A DNA stretch of 64,000 nucleotides from Ahaetulla prasina. Lineage: Eukaryota > Chordata > Lepidosauria > Squamata > Colubridae. Below are positions 23,668 to 35,862 of the stretch, in pieces. Below the pieces are notes generated by a model. It searched no databases. It was not told the origin of the DNA and was given only the letters and a program-made list of their open reading frames with translations. The DNA is taken from the NCBI RefSeq assembly GCF_028640845.1, contig NC_080542.1, forward strand, positions 64,741,064 to 64,805,063, in the 5' to 3' direction. The position numbers and the translations under genes were made by a program. The number at the start of each line of letters is the position of its first letter. The first letter of the stretch is position 1.

Positions 23668-24240
23668 TCTATGCAATTTTGTCAAGCATACATAAGATAA
23701 CAGGTAAATGTATAAACATAATTTGAATACATGAAAAGAGTAAGTAAAAAGGAATATTATGACAGGGACAGTAGGCATGCTAGTGCATTTACGCATGCCC
23801 CTTTCAGCCCTCTAAGGAATTTATTTATTTATTTATTTATTTTATTTATTATATTTGTATACCGTCCTTCTCCCAAAGGACTCAGGGCGGTTCACAGCCA
23901 ATAAAAACCAAAATACATATAATACAGATTAAAAACAGTATAAAAAACTAATTAGATAAATGGGGTGAAATCAACAGTAGACAGTTTAAGGTTAAAGTTT
24001 TGGGGGTTTGGGGAAGAGTCAGGTAGTGCATTCCAGGCATTGACCATTCTGTTATTGAAGTCATATTTTCTGTAATCGAGTTTGGAACTGTTTACCTTGA
24101 GTTTGTATCTATTATTTGCTTGTGTATTGTTGTGGTTGAAACTTAAGTAGTCATTGACAGGTAGAACATTGTAGCAGATAATTTTATGCACTACACTTAG
24201 GTCAGACCGAAGTCAGCGTAGTTCTCAATCTCGATATAAC
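23668..24240 (-). mobile_element. CR1/jockey-type LINE ('family X'), split 3' end
   Basis: On the minus strand, 24191-23952 encodes the same C-terminal block as 10624 (YNVLPVNDYLSFNHNNTQA, CRKYDF-like RKYDFNNRMVNAWNALPD). Its 3' UTR, with gcatgcctactgtccctgtc, appears at 23817-23668. Between the two lies a separate insertion (23818-23951). Truncated and non-functional. Confidence 0.65.
23818..23951 (-). repeat. SINE/LINE tail inserted in family X LINE
   Basis: Antisense reading gives ggttcaccgccctgag-like text (on the plus strand ggactcagggcggttcac), then agaaggacggtatacaaat and an (AAAT)n tail at 23819-23848. This 3' end resembles the SINEs at 15730 and 30500 but is not identical. Confidence 0.5.
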
Positions 24241-26330
24241 AATTTCAGTAGTAACAATCAATCATGGTTTCCTGTTCGTTTTGAAGGAAAGGGCCCTTGG
24301 TTTTTTTGTTTTTGTTTTGTTTAAACAGTTTGCAAATCTGTGCAAAGTAAAATAAATAAACAGCTTTTTAAACCAGAAGATAAAGTAGTAGTAAACTAAA
24401 GTAGTAGTAATGAATTATTTCACAGATTGGACCATGTATAATGTTAAACATACATAAACTGACCTTTCATCAGATAGACTTCAAGAATGATCAATTGGAA
24501 TACAGTCAGATGTTTTTGAACCACAGTTCTGCATTCAAAAATCTGATTGATTGTTTCTGTTTCAATTAAGCCATCAATTTACCATTAGCAGTCACACTTC
24601 CTAGAATCATAGAGCTGGGCACTTAAATTTCCTGGAGACATGCTTTCCTGCACAGTATTTTATCCAAACATTTACTCTAAAGAAGTATTTCATCTGAAGC
24701 AAAGAGTCACCCTTTTTTCTAAATAAAAGACCACAAGACTACAAAGAATATTTAATATAGTGTTGTATTAATACAATACAATCATTTTCTATATCAATAC
24801 TTTTAAACTGTTTTATAGTTCTCAGCCATAAGTTAACTAGACAAAACATGGCTTTCCTTCATTGATAGCTGATTTAGCTAACCACAGCATCTTTTTTATA
24901 TCTCTCTTGTACTAATATTGCCCAGCTCCCATGTCTGATCTTGAAAAATTAAGAGGTGATGGAAAATCCCAGGATGTCAGGCTTGACTTATGTCTAAAGA
25001 AATATCCAAGAACGGAATGACGAACCACTTCCCTTTATAATAATCCACAACTTCATAATCCATATCTCATAGCTGGCATGTAGTTATAAACCTGAGATTA
25101 AACTATATTTCTTCCCAAATAATGACCTATTTAAAACATAATCATTATTAAAGCATATATTTCCAGGGCAGAGTTACATTTGCAGAAAGGTAGTACAATA
25201 ATACCTGGAATATCTAGGTAGCATATTACCACCTTTTATGCACCTTCCAGAGATATGCCTACTTGGGAATTTATAATTTTTGCACTCTATATTTTATGAT
25301 ACTCCTGTCTGTCATTTCTATTAATGTAGGCTCAAAAGCAAGTACTATGAAATTAGATTCTCAGTTTCTTCCTAAAATAATTTTTGTTTCATTGGCCTGT
25401 GTAATCAAATGCTATTTCTTGTAGTAATTATTTGTGTTTGATTCATGAATATTTTCATTCAAATAAAACTGTGCAGATGGTATTTCCTCTCATATACTAT
25501 TTGTGTTCTTATTATTCATTTTTTGCTTCAGCAAGAGAAAGCACCAAAAACTGCTAGTGTTATAGTTAATCCAATGGATTAGAAGAGTATATCAATGAGG
25601 GAGAGTTACTGTCTTCTCAATAGTGTTTAACCATCTGGTCTTACTTTAACAGGAACTCCTTAGAGGTAGGAAATTACTTACATTTCGATTACCTTCTGCT
25701 AAAGGTAAAACATAGGGCTAAAACATATTACCTTATTTCAATTTAATTTCTATTAAAAGCAGAGACGTATATTAATTTTAAAAATCCATGAATTTCACAA
25801 TTTATTTTATTTTATTCCAGCCTATTAATTTTAAGCAGATCTTATTGAGGCATTCAGAGATACATCAAAATAGCTATATCGAAATATCAACAGATTGTGT
25901 TTTATGCTTACTGCCTTTTAAAACTATCCCTAACAGTGCATAGCATAAATATTTTTTATATGGCAGATGACTTCATACTAAATAAAGGCCATGACAAGTT
26001 AAAGTAATGACCAATATAGTTTAGAACCTTGCCATATAATCCAAGTCATCTACACAAAAATCTAATACAACCTCTGATGTATTCAATGCCATAACTGTGA
26101 GGATAAAGTTTCTTGTCCATTTGACTCCGCTCTTGAACTATTTTCCCAAGAGTCTGCTTTTTACACAACAAGTCACCTGTACTTGAAGGTAAGATAAGGT
26201 AAGTAAGATAAGATACAATTCTGTGTACACAATGGCACATCTTGAAATAAAATTCTGATACAGACAGACAAATTGGATATATATATGTATATGAATGATA
26301 TAGATGTAGATATAAATATGGAAGTGGATG
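24241..26330. other. AT-rich DNA, nothing recognised
   Basis: No gene or clear repeat. A weak CR1-like phrase (agaatcatagagctggg, 24604) is too short to assign. Confidence 0.45.
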
Positions 26331-26334
26331 GATG

Positions 26335-26387
<53 letters not shown>
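26331..26387 (+). repeat. (GATA)n microsatellite, Bkm type
   Basis: About 13 units of GATA directly left of the GC-rich hAT-like element. A decayed GATA/GA stretch lies on the element's other side (29132-29205), suggesting insertion into one array. Confidence 0.9.
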
Positions 26388-27977
26388 GATTCATCTGGTT
26401 CGGACCAGTTTGGATGAAGCAGTTATAAAATTTTTGCACAGTTCAGGGAACTGGAAAATTGCACCACTGGCTTGCCCAGCCCTTCCCATCTCATTTTCCT
26501 TGGCTAATGCCTAGAGTCACACCTGCAGCATAGCTATTGCTGCTCTCTGGTTCCCTCACTTGCCTCAACCAAGTGGTCCAGCTGATTTCTGCCTGGTAAG
26601 CCTTCCTTTGCCAATGACCACTCCTCACCCAGCTGCCTCCCATGTGGCCACTCTTCACCTGGCCTGAGAAAGTAAGATTGACAGCAACGGAGGGAGCCTT
26701 CCGTGCTCAACCAAAGAGCTGTGGTGTGGGGGACATGGCAAGGGTCCGCTGTCTTTTGGGCCTGGCTCTGGAAGGGAGGACCAAGAGAAAGTGTTTGGTC
26801 TGGGCACACAGCACCCCAGTATGGTGTTCGCTCCTGAGGGTCGCCCGTCCACTTGCCCACTGCTCAAAGATAGCGAGTTGCCTCTTCATGGGTTGGATGT
26901 GGAACACAAGATAGAGGGGAGGGTGAGCAGGCAGCAGCTGAGAGCTGGGCCCAAGAGGAGGCCAAGTCTTGCCATGCTGCCTCCAAGGCAGCCCTTTGGC
27001 TGAATGGGCAGGTCCGGAGCGGGTATGCTGCTTTCCACATTTATTTTGGAACCACCTGTGCAAGGAAAGCTCACCACATCCAGGCCTGGCAGCACCCCCC
27101 TAAGCGGTGATACATGGTGCTGCCACCATGCAAACCAGCCAGCCTAGCCTGAGCCCACCAGGCACTCCTGGCCACTCCCTCAGGGACTGTGAGCAAAGGA
27201 ACAATTGCCCTCTACTAGCCGGCTCAAGCCCACCCACTTGCTCAGGTTGTGGGAATGCCTGGCCTCCCAGCTGCCACCACCCACCCTCTGGAATGGGTGC
27301 AGCAGCTCCCCTCATCCCTACAGCACTGTAAACCCTCCATGGCCTAATGTTGTGCTACCCTGATGCCTTGGGAGCAAAGGGGAATAAAGAGGCCAGCCAG
27401 CAGCCCTAAACATTGCTTGCTTTGCTGTCCTGACTCTGCTCTTGCAAGTTTCAATGACTTTTCTCTTGCTGCACGGCCCTCCCTATCTTTGAGACTGCAG
27501 TGGCTCCTAAATGAGAAAGCTGGGTGCAAGATGAGAGGACTTGGAAGAGAAAAGGAAGCGGAAGTAGGAGCACAAAGCAAGTGAGTGAACCTTTGCTTGC
27601 CGGCTGGCCTCTTTATCCCCCCCTCACTCCTGAGGCAGCTGTCTGGAACGGTAGCAGCAGCAGCACATGCAGCTGCCTTTTCTTGTCACGTGATCTTTGA
27701 GACTGTGGCTCCCTAAAGGTAATGGTGCTGTGGTGGCAAGGGGGTGGTGGTGCAGGCGGGCTGAAGTGGTGGTAGCGATGCCAAAGCCTTAGTGTGCAAG
27801 AGCAAACCACAACTTGCCTTTGTGCTGCCCATTCCTTCTTCATCATGGTACATTTGCACCAGCTGGTGGCACCCAAGGCAGCCATCAGTTCCTGCACCTT
27901 TGGCTCGGAGCTGAAAGCTGCGGCCAGGGTCAGTCCTTGCTTTGATGTCCATTGCAGCTAGGAATCTCAAATAAAGC

Positions 27978-28270
27978 CAAGAATGAATATTTGTATTGTA
28001 GCCAATCTGGGCACTAGATAGACAGTCCCCTTGCAAATTCTACCATCTTCCAAGATGCCCTGCTGAAGTTTCACTCGCTGAGGTGCCAGGAGTCCTGATG
28101 ATGGGATGGGGATTTTCATGCACTTAGCTTGGTCATCTATTAGCTCCAGCCCCTCCCTCTGCCTCAGCAAGTGGAGCAAGAGACTTCAGCTGAGCTCCTC
28201 AAGAGATGGAGTTTGCAGTGGGCCGATTTAGCACCTGGGCTGGCTACAACACAAACATTAATTCTTGGCT
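27978..28270. repeat. Imperfect inverted repeat (about 105-110 bp arms) in the GC-rich element
   Basis: The left arm (27978-28082, starting agccaagaatgaatatttgt) and right arm (28161-28270, ending attaattcttggct) are inverted copies with scattered mismatches and a few indels. The spacer is about 78 bases. It would fold into a hairpin. Confidence 0.8.
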
Positions 28271-28821
28271 GGGGGGGGGATGGACAGGGGTCTGGGGAGG
28301 AAGCCATTTTCCCCCAACAGCCAGACAAAATAGGCAAAAGCCAGCCGTCATCAATGCCCAGCTTCATCGACAGCGGGCTTCCAAATGGCAATGTGGCTCT
28401 GTTTGCATCAAGGTAGACTGGGAGGGAGAGTGCAAGCAGTAGGAGGAGGAAAGCCAAGCAAAGGGGCAAGCGAGGGCATCTGCAGCATGCTGTAGCATAG
28501 GCACTTTCCTTCAGCCCCCTTCTTTCGGAAAGCTCCCCTCCTGCTTCTCCACCTCTCCTCTCACCACTTTAGTCAGCCTGCAAGCAGGAGGTGAGTGGGT
28601 GGGTTTTATTGTATTGCAGGCATTTCCCATCCAAATGGCACACCACATTTGGGGAAGGCAGCAGTGGAATGGAAGGGGAAGAGAAGCTGCTTTTGAGTCA
28701 TTGTTTTTTGCAGGGCAGATAGTCTTTCCCTAGTTACGCAGGCAGAGATGCCCTTCCCACACATTTCAGTAGCTCTCCTGTAGGTAAATATTTTTTTAAA
28801 AAAAACCATGTGTGTGTGTAA

Positions 28822-28855
28822 GGGGGGGAAGGAGGGAGGGAGGGAGGGAGGGAGA
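28822..28855 (+). repeat. (GGGA)n microsatellite
   Basis: Short GGAGGGAGGGAG array near the right part of the GC-rich element, followed at 28938-28950 by a (CA)n run. Confidence 0.85.
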
Positions 28856-29131
28856 GATCCAATCTCAGAGAGTTATATCAAGGCTGGAAGTGATGGGCGC
28901 ATTCTCCCCCCCATCTCTCTTACTCCCTCCCCCCCCACACACACACACAAACAGAGGTACAGAGATTGGATCTTTCTTTCTTTCCTACCACCCTACACCA
29001 CCTACAGGAGACCCTAGCCCTGTCTGACCCATACAGGCACCACCCATGCGTATGATGCAGAGTTGGCCACGCCCACCCAGTCACATAACCACTAGGAGAA
29101 CCGGTTGTTAAATTATTTGAATCCCACCACT

Positions 29132-29205
29132 AGATAGAGAGAGAGAGATGGAGAAAGAGAAATAGAGATAGAGATAGTTAGAGATAGAGATAGATAGATA
29201 GATAT
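29132..29205 (+). repeat. Decayed GATA/GA array
   Basis: GAGA and GATA units (agatagagatagatagatagat) immediately right of the hAT-like element. Confidence 0.75.
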
Positions 29206-29470
29206 ACATATATCACAGTACCTTTTGAAACATAGCACAAAAAAGGGGTCTTGAGCATTAACAAGGATAATACTATATGGTACAAAGCTATTACGGAATC
29301 TAGTCATTCCGCTTCACATACCATGAAGCCCTCTCCCATAAGATAACAAAGAAAAACATTCATGAAGAAGATTCATGGTATACAAGACAATGTTCCAGGC
29401 AATACTACGGACCCTAGTCAAGCAGGAATTATATGCTTTATATTGCTTGTTTGACTGATTGATTAACAGA
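29206..29470. other. No feature recognised
   Basis: AT-rich text without recognisable gene or repeat ends. Confidence 0.4.
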
Positions 29471-29745
29471 GGTAAAGGTTTCCATTGTCCAGTTGTATCT
29501 GATTCTAGAGGAATCTGTTTCTGTTTCTTAGCCAAGGGAGCCAGTGTTGTCCGAAGACATTTCTGTATATGCTGAAGTGCACAGAAAACTGACCTTCCCA
29601 CCAAAGTGGTACCTATTTATCTATTTGCATTTGCATGCTTTCAAACTGCTTGGTGGGCAGGAGCTGGTGCACGTAATGGGAGTTCACCTTATTTGGGTCT
29701 CAAAATTGGGCTGTTACCTTTCCAGCTGACAAGTTCAGCATCTTT
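29471..29745 (-). repeat. Sauria SINE, old copy
   Basis: Aligns along its length with the cleaner copy at 47438: ggtaaaggtttcc, gccagtgttgtccgaagac, accttcccaccaaagtgg, ctatttgcatttgcatgctt, actgcttggtgggcaggagc. The tRNA-like head at the right is badly decayed. Confidence 0.75.
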
Positions 29746-29859
29746 AATGCTTATGAACTATGTGGACTCTTAGTGACCAGATAAAAAGATCTAATCCAAG
29801 ATGATCTATTCCAAACTGTCTAAGTTTTTCCATATTACATCAATCACAGCTGTAATTTA

Positions 29860-29889
29860 GAATGACAACCATAATGTTGGTTGTCATTC
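29860..29889. repeat. Perfect 11-bp inverted repeat
   Basis: gaatgacaacc and ggttgtcattc separated by 8 bases. No U-run follows, and no known function is implied. Confidence 0.7.
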
Positions 29890-30499
29890 CTCTCTTTCCT
29901 TTTATTTTTCCCAGCATTGTAGACTTCACAAGAGAGCCACAAAAAGATATAGCCATCTGAAACGCTTTATTCATATCTAGTAGGTCTCTAGATTTTTGAT
30001 GTCAAGATTAGATAGTCTTAAACTGCTTTGAATAAGAACTAGAAGGGGGAAATGTAGGAAAATTGTTCTTATTGGCACTACTTCTTCCATAATTTTTTTG
30101 CAAATATACATATTGTTAAATAGTTATATTTATATTCATCACTGAAAATTGATTTACATTTTAATATGCAGTACTATTGGTTTAAAGCAAATTTCTAGGA
30201 GATGTTTTGCAAAACAGACTGCTCAGATGAATCAGCTCAATGCAGAGTGAGCCTTCTGGTGAATGTTAACTAGTTCAGCCTTCATAATATACACCACTGA
30301 TTTACAACGATCCTGTCTTATTTTTGATTCTCGTCTAACAGGATATATTACTCCATAAAATTGTCTGCCACCATCAGGAATGTTTGCAGCTTTTCTGTAT
30401 AATTCACATAGGATATGAATAGCAAGGAATGCTATCTTTTGTCTGACAATTGCAAAATAGTTCCAAAACTGAAGGATTTTTTTTAAAAAAAAATTTTTT
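29890..30499. other. No feature recognised
   Basis: AT-rich, with T and A runs near 30478-30499 leading into the SINE. Confidence 0.4.
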
Positions 30500-30735
30500 G
30501 TTTACATTTATACCCCGCCCTTCTCCGAAGACTCAGGGCGGCTTACAATAGTCTCATTCTATTTGTATATTTTTTACAAAGTCAACTTATTCCCCCCCCC
30601 CAACAATCTGGGTCCTCATTTTACCTACCTTATAAAGGGTGGAAGGGTGAGTCAACCTTGGGCCGGGCTTGAACCTGCAGTAATTGCAGGCTCTGTGTTC
30701 TAATAACAGGCTTCTCTATTGCCTGAGCTATTATT
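30500..30735 (-). repeat. tRNA-derived squamate SINE
   Basis: Antisense sister of 15730-15962: tttacatttataccccgccc, ccgaagactcagggcggctt, cctcattttacctacctt, then gggcttgaacctgcag over the B box. The tRNA-like head ends near gcctgagcta. Confidence 0.85.
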
Positions 30736-32204
30736 TTAAAATAATAGTATAATAGAATGAATTCTATTCTATTCTATAATAGAATAAATTATATGGCTAT
30801 ATTTTTACAAACTTTAACAAACTTTGAGAAATAGAACTATTTCACAATCAAATTTTTTTTTTACTGCACCTGTGTGATTGCTATCAGACTAGTTCTCACC
30901 ATTGCTCATCTAAACTTTATAATCTATCATAATTACTTACATGAAGCTCAGCTGCAATACACAGCATGCAACCCATTCTCTGTATATAAAACCAACCATT
31001 TAAATGATGTATCATCAATGTAACTTGAAATTTTTGAATGTTTTTCCCAGAACATTCCTTCTGGTCCCATCAAAATCATCTTTAAATTAATGAGATTCTT
31101 AGTTATTATTAATATAACTATTATCAGAAAGAGGATGACTACTTTGGGGAGTATGTCTTTCTTCTTTTCCTTCAATCTATTACTTTGCTTCTCACTATGC
31201 AAAAAAGGTCTCTGAATCTCTTGGATGCTATTCTTACTCATTTCCCATGTTCCAGGACATAGAGTGCCTCCATCTGGGAGCCCAGCAAGCTACCGAAGGT
31301 AGCAAAGAGGAACCAACTGCTTCACTTAGAAAGATTTGATTCAGGCAAAATGAAGTAAGCATCTGAATGGTGGCAAGTGGGTGCAGCATAAGGAATGATA
31401 TGTATAAACATCTGTGTATCCATTTGTGTGGATATATAGCACACTTATAGATGCAAAAAGATACATGCTTGTCCAGTGTTAAAGCAATAAAGGGATTAGT
31501 CCAAGTACTTGATAATAAATCATTAACAATGATTTGCCAACAACATTTTAGAAAATCCAAATGTCAAATATCCAGAAGCTGAAAACAGGCACTGAAAATT
31601 ACCCGGCACATTTAAATGATTTGGTGGATGGACTGGATGGATTAACACCATTAATGTTGCTAAGTTTGACTTTGCAACAGAAGCTGGAAAACGCCAAGTG
31701 AAACTGAAAACATTTGGTGGTAATTTAGACAGAAAAGTCTGCAAAGATTTGGAGAGAGTGAAAGTGCTCAGTGGGCTAATGACTTTATTCAACTTGTCAT
31801 CTGAGTGACGCAGTGAAAATGAAGAATAAATAGCATTTATTTTCTCTAAATATTCTTCTGACTTAGGGATTTAGGAAACTAAATCATCAGAAGGAAATTA
31901 TGATGGCAGCATGCAGATTACATAATCATCTGCACATCATGACACACATAATGTCACTTCTCCTTTTCCTTACCTGATGTCCATGAATATAAAAGAAACA
32001 AATTGGCATGAATGTTAAAATCTATTCAATCATTACATTCAAGCATGTAATTCACATAGTCTAGTATCACTCAATATCTTAAAATATTTCTTATCTTAAA
32101 AATAAAGTTCATTAATAAGTATCTATTTGCAATAGCTGAGTAAAAAACAATGTTTGCAAGGATTGTATAAAAACCACTATTTTGCCTAAGTTTATGATAG
32201 AGAG
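30736..32204. other. No gene recognised; two minus-strand open frames
   Basis: Overlapping minus-strand frames of 108 and 89 codons (31234-31560, 31523-31792) lie in a stretch slightly less AT-rich than its flanks. Forward reading gives text with stops. I cannot match either strand to a family. An old processed pseudogene is conceivable but unsupported. Confidence 0.35.
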
Positions 32205-32410
32205 CCAGTGTAATGTTTAAGGTATCAAACCAATGCAGGTGAGTCAAGATTTTAATCCCTTCTCAGCCTTGAAAGTTCACTAAGTGACTTTGAACCAGTC
32301 ATTCTCACTTAGTTCATGTTATTCCCCAGAGTTATGAGCAAAATAGGAGGAGGGGGCTCTATTATCATAGTCTGTCATCCTGTTCAAAGAGTGGGATATA
32401 AATCCAATTA
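32205..32410 (+). repeat. tRNA-derived SINE, degenerate
   Basis: agagccagtgtaatgtttaa gives a decayed tRNA-like head. It is followed by tgaaccagtcattctcactt and ttatgagcaaaataggagga and ends agagtgggatataaatc, as in common squamate SINEs. Confidence 0.6.
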
Positions 32411-32619
32411 ATATAAATCTAATGTATAACATTAATAAAAGGTATTCCAGTTATTCTACGAAATTGATGGAATGGACTAATATTTGAATGTATTCCATAA
32501 AGATGATTGGATGTAAATTAATCTGTATATACTTATAACAAATTTAAAATATTCTGTAATTTACATACATTCCTCCAGAACATTATAAGAAAATCCATTC
32601 CTTAGCAAAATCTATGCAT

Positions 32620-33651
32620 ACCAATGTATACCAATGACGGCATCTCCAATGATCCATCTGTCAAGCTACTGAAGTTCGCAGATGACACAACAGTGATTGT
32701 CTCATTCGAGACAATGACGAATCCGCATATAGATGAGAGGTTGAACGACTAGCCTTGTGGTGTGACTGGAACAATCTGGAACTGAACACACTCAAAACCA
32801 TAGAAATGGTGGTAGACTTTAGGAGAAACCCTTCCATACTTCCACCTCTCACAATACTTGACAACACAGTATCAACAGTAGAAACATTCAAATTTCTAGG
32901 TTCTATCATATCGCAAGATCTAAAATGGGCAGCTAACATCAAAAACATCATCAAAAAAGGACAACAAAGAATGTTCTTTCTGCGCCAAATCAGAAAGCTC
33001 AAACTGCCCAAGGAGCTGCTGATTCAGTTCTACAGAGGATATAAGTTAATCTGTATATATTGAGTCTGTCATTTGCACCTCTATAACTGTCTGGTTCGGT
33101 TCTGCAACCCAACAAGAAAGACACAGACTTCAGAGGATAATTAGAACTGAAGAAAAAATAATTGCTACCAACCCGCCTTCCATTGAGGACCTGTATACTG
33201 CACGAATCAAGAAGAGGGCCATGAAAATATTTACAGATCCCTCCCATCCAGGACATAAACTGTTTCAACTCCTACCCTCAAAACAACGCTATAGAGCACT
33301 GCACACCAGAACACCAGAACACTGCACACCAGAACAATTAGACACAAGAACAGTTTTTTCCTGAAGGCCATCACTCTGCTAAACAAATAATTCCCTCAAC
33401 ACTGTCAAGCTATTTACTAAATCTGTACTACTATTAATCTTCTCATCGTTCCCATCACCAATCTCTTTCCACTTATGACTGTATGACTGTAACTTTGTTG
33501 CTGGCAATCCTTATGATTTATATTGATATATTGACCATCATTTGTGTTGTAAATGTTGTACCTTGATGAACATATCTTTTCTTTTATGTACACTGAGAGC
33601 ATATGCACCAAGACCAATTCCTTGTTTGTCCAATCACACTTGGCCAATAAA
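32620..33651 (+). mobile_element. Rex1-type LINE, 3' half
   Basis: Forward translation shows the polymerase motif KFADDTTV (about 32671) and then, in the open frame 32755-33063, WNNLELNTLKTIEMVVDFRR and FKFLGSIISQDLKW. QQRMFFLRQIRKLKLPKELL follows. Beyond a frameshift come TVWFGSATQQ-like residues and the C-terminus, then a 3' UTR ending ggccaataaaaattct. It is 5'-truncated before the catalytic FADD region. Stops and shifts make it inactive. Confidence 0.75.
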
Positions 33652-33698
33652 AATTCTATTCTATTCTATTCTATTCTATTCTATTCTATTCTATTCTA
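33652..33698 (+). repeat. (ATTCT)n array at the Rex1 LINE tail
   Basis: About 9 pentamer units continue the LINE's own 3' terminus (aaaattctattct). Confidence 0.9.
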
Positions 33699-34655
33699 AT
33701 TATCAATCTGCTAATTATTTAGGGGGAAAAATGGCCTTAACTGTTCAGTAATTCTTGAGTTGGTGGCTGAAATGGACTTTGGTTGCAACTCTTCTTAAAA
33801 TTATTAAATAACTTGTAGTTGAATTTTTTGTGTGCATTTTATAATTATTCATTGTATTATTATTATTTTTCTGGTTATTTAATTGAATGAGGAGGAAGAG
33901 AAGAAGGAAAGAAAACAGTGCTGGAATGTGTTTATTAAGATAAATGTAATTTCAAGAAACAAAGCTTTCATTCATTTTGTTGCTTTCCTAAATATTGACT
34001 CCTATCACTGCTGATTAAATATACAATTTTAATACAGATGCATGGATAAAATAGGATACTTTCCTTAAGTATTACAATATCCATTCAAGGGATTGCAACA
34101 AGAAAAATTATAATGGGAAAGAAGTGTAAGATTTATTAACAAAATCCAATTTTGGGGCTACAGATTCAACAGAATTAGTTACTCAGTCAACTTTGTCCCC
34201 TTCCTTCTTAATTGTTGCCATGCTACCTTTCTAAAAAAATTAAAAAGGTCAAGGCTTGATTTGTCTAATTTACATTTAATTTAAGAGTGTAGTTGCACTT
34301 GCAGTTTGGATTTTGAAATTAAGATAAGAAGCAGTTATGCCTGACAGCTCTCAGATTCCATTAAAATAACCAAAAGGATACAAGTATGTATCTCACTCCA
34401 CATTTACATAAATTCCTCATCAAATGTCTATTGGGGACAGAGCTACATATCTTGAAACTGGCAGACAAACATTTTCCCTCTGCGCTTTATATACATGGTG
34501 AAAATTTCAGAATATCTGAAGAGTTATGTTCATCACTGACAGGACAAGCAGTTAGTTATTGAGAAGAATTTTCTTCTCCCATTCATACTAAGCCCTAATG
34601 TGGAACAAATAAAACAAAGAATAAGATAAAATCATATTTAATCCTTTGACTAACT
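33699..34655. other. AT-rich DNA, nothing recognised
   Basis: No supported feature. Confidence 0.45.
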
Positions 34656-34659
34656 AAAT

Positions 34660-35862
34660 TAGTAGACCGCACTGGACCAATGAAATGCAGTGGACAAAGT
34701 ATACTTGGATTTCAGTAAGGTAATTGACAAAGTGGACTCTCAGTCTACTGTTTGGTAAGCTAATAGAAATGTGGGATAGACAGCATCAACATAATATGAA
34801 TTTGTAATTGACTGACAAATCATACTCAACATGTGGTGCTCAATGGAATTACAGTACATCTATATGGAAGGAAGGAAGTGGGGTACCCAAGGTTCTGTTT
34901 AGGCCCACATCTTCATAAATGATTTAGATGAGGGAATAGAAGGAGAACTCATCAAATTTGCAGGCAATTCTAAATTGGTAAGAATAGTCAAAACTCCAGA
35001 AAATAGGATAAAGATCCAGACTGATTTTAACAGATTTTAACCCTAGACCCTATCAAACAAAATGGAATTCGATGTAGATAAAAGTAAGGTTTTACACTTA
35101 GCCAAGAAAAATCAAAGGTACAGGTACAGATTAGTTGAAACCTGGCTCAACAGCAGTACAGAGAGGGATCTTGGAATCCTAGTGGACAATCCCAAGTTTG
35201 TTTGTTTTTTTCAACCATGACCTGAATGACTGAGAATCTCCACAAACATCTAGTGGACAATCACTTAAATATTAGCCAGCAATGTGCAGCTGCCGCCAAA
35301 AAAGGCAATGCTTTTTTGCAATTCAATATTGCATTAACAGAGGGATAGAATAAAGATCACATGAACTATTAGTACTGTTTTATAAAATCTTAGTGATACC
35401 ACACTTCGAATACTGCGACCAGTTTTGGTCCCATGTTATAAAATAAGATGCTGGAAAAAGTGCAGAAAACAGTAACAAGGTCATTAGGGGACTGGAGGTT
35501 ACAACATATGAAGAACGGTTGCAGAAATTGGGTTTGTTTAATCTAGTGAAAAGAAGGATTAGTGGTGATATGATAGCAGTGTTCCAATATTTGAGGGGCT
35601 AACACTGGAAGAAGGGGTCAACAATAGATGGAAACTCATCAAGGAGAGAAGCAACCTAAAACTAAGAAGAAATTTCTTAACAGTGAGAACAACAATCAGT
35701 GGAATGGCTTGCCTTCAGAAGTGTTGGGTACTCCATTATTGGAGACTTTTAAGAAGAGACTGGACAGCCACTTGTCTGTAATGGTATAGAGTCTCCTACT
35801 TGTGCAGGGGATTAAACTAGAAGACCTCCAAAATCCCTTCCAACTCTGTTATTCTGTTATTT
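34660..35862 (+). mobile_element. CR1 LINE, 3' part, old copy
   Basis: Begins in the polymerase region (tacttggatttcagtaaggt corresponds to the YLDFSKAFD motif). It continues with gatttagatgagggaatag, and FADD is mutated to FAGN. The sequence runs to the CR1 end cccttccaactctgttattc. Many stops. A 58-bp foreign insertion with its own target duplication lies at 35192-35249. Confidence 0.8.
35192..35249 (+). mobile_element. 58-bp retroelement end inserted in CR1
   Basis: Flanked by a perfect 13-bp target duplication, ctagtggacaatc (35179-35191 and 35250-35262). The insert contains catgacctgaatgactgaga, also seen at about 18050-18075 (minus) in the possible Penelope-like fragment. It looks like an extremely truncated retroposition. 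Confidence 0.75.

Larger units (their letters stand above)
26388..29131 (+). mobile_element. Long GC-rich hAT-like non-autonomous element
   Basis: The left edge ggattcatctggttcgga and right edge ccggttgttaaattatttga, then atcccaccacta, match the terminal regions of the CAG...CTG hAT family at 8372 and 41716. The first few terminal bases are blurred by the GATA array. The 2.7-kb interior is GC-rich but has very few CpG pairs. Many overlapping open frames occur on both strands, as expected from GC content. None shows a transposase or other domain. The right end shares the ggccacgcccacccagtcac motif with the 41716 element. Confidence 0.6.

Noticed and set aside
26534..28469. Dense overlapping open frames of 70-118 codons on both strands, suggesting a gene cluster
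   Set aside because: They follow from high GC content with few stop codons. Frames overlap on both strands, no domain is visible, and the region lies inside a hAT-like element.
31234..31792. Two minus-strand frames as a possible gene or processed pseudogene
   Set aside because: No recognisable protein family on either strand; no polyA tail or target duplication found.
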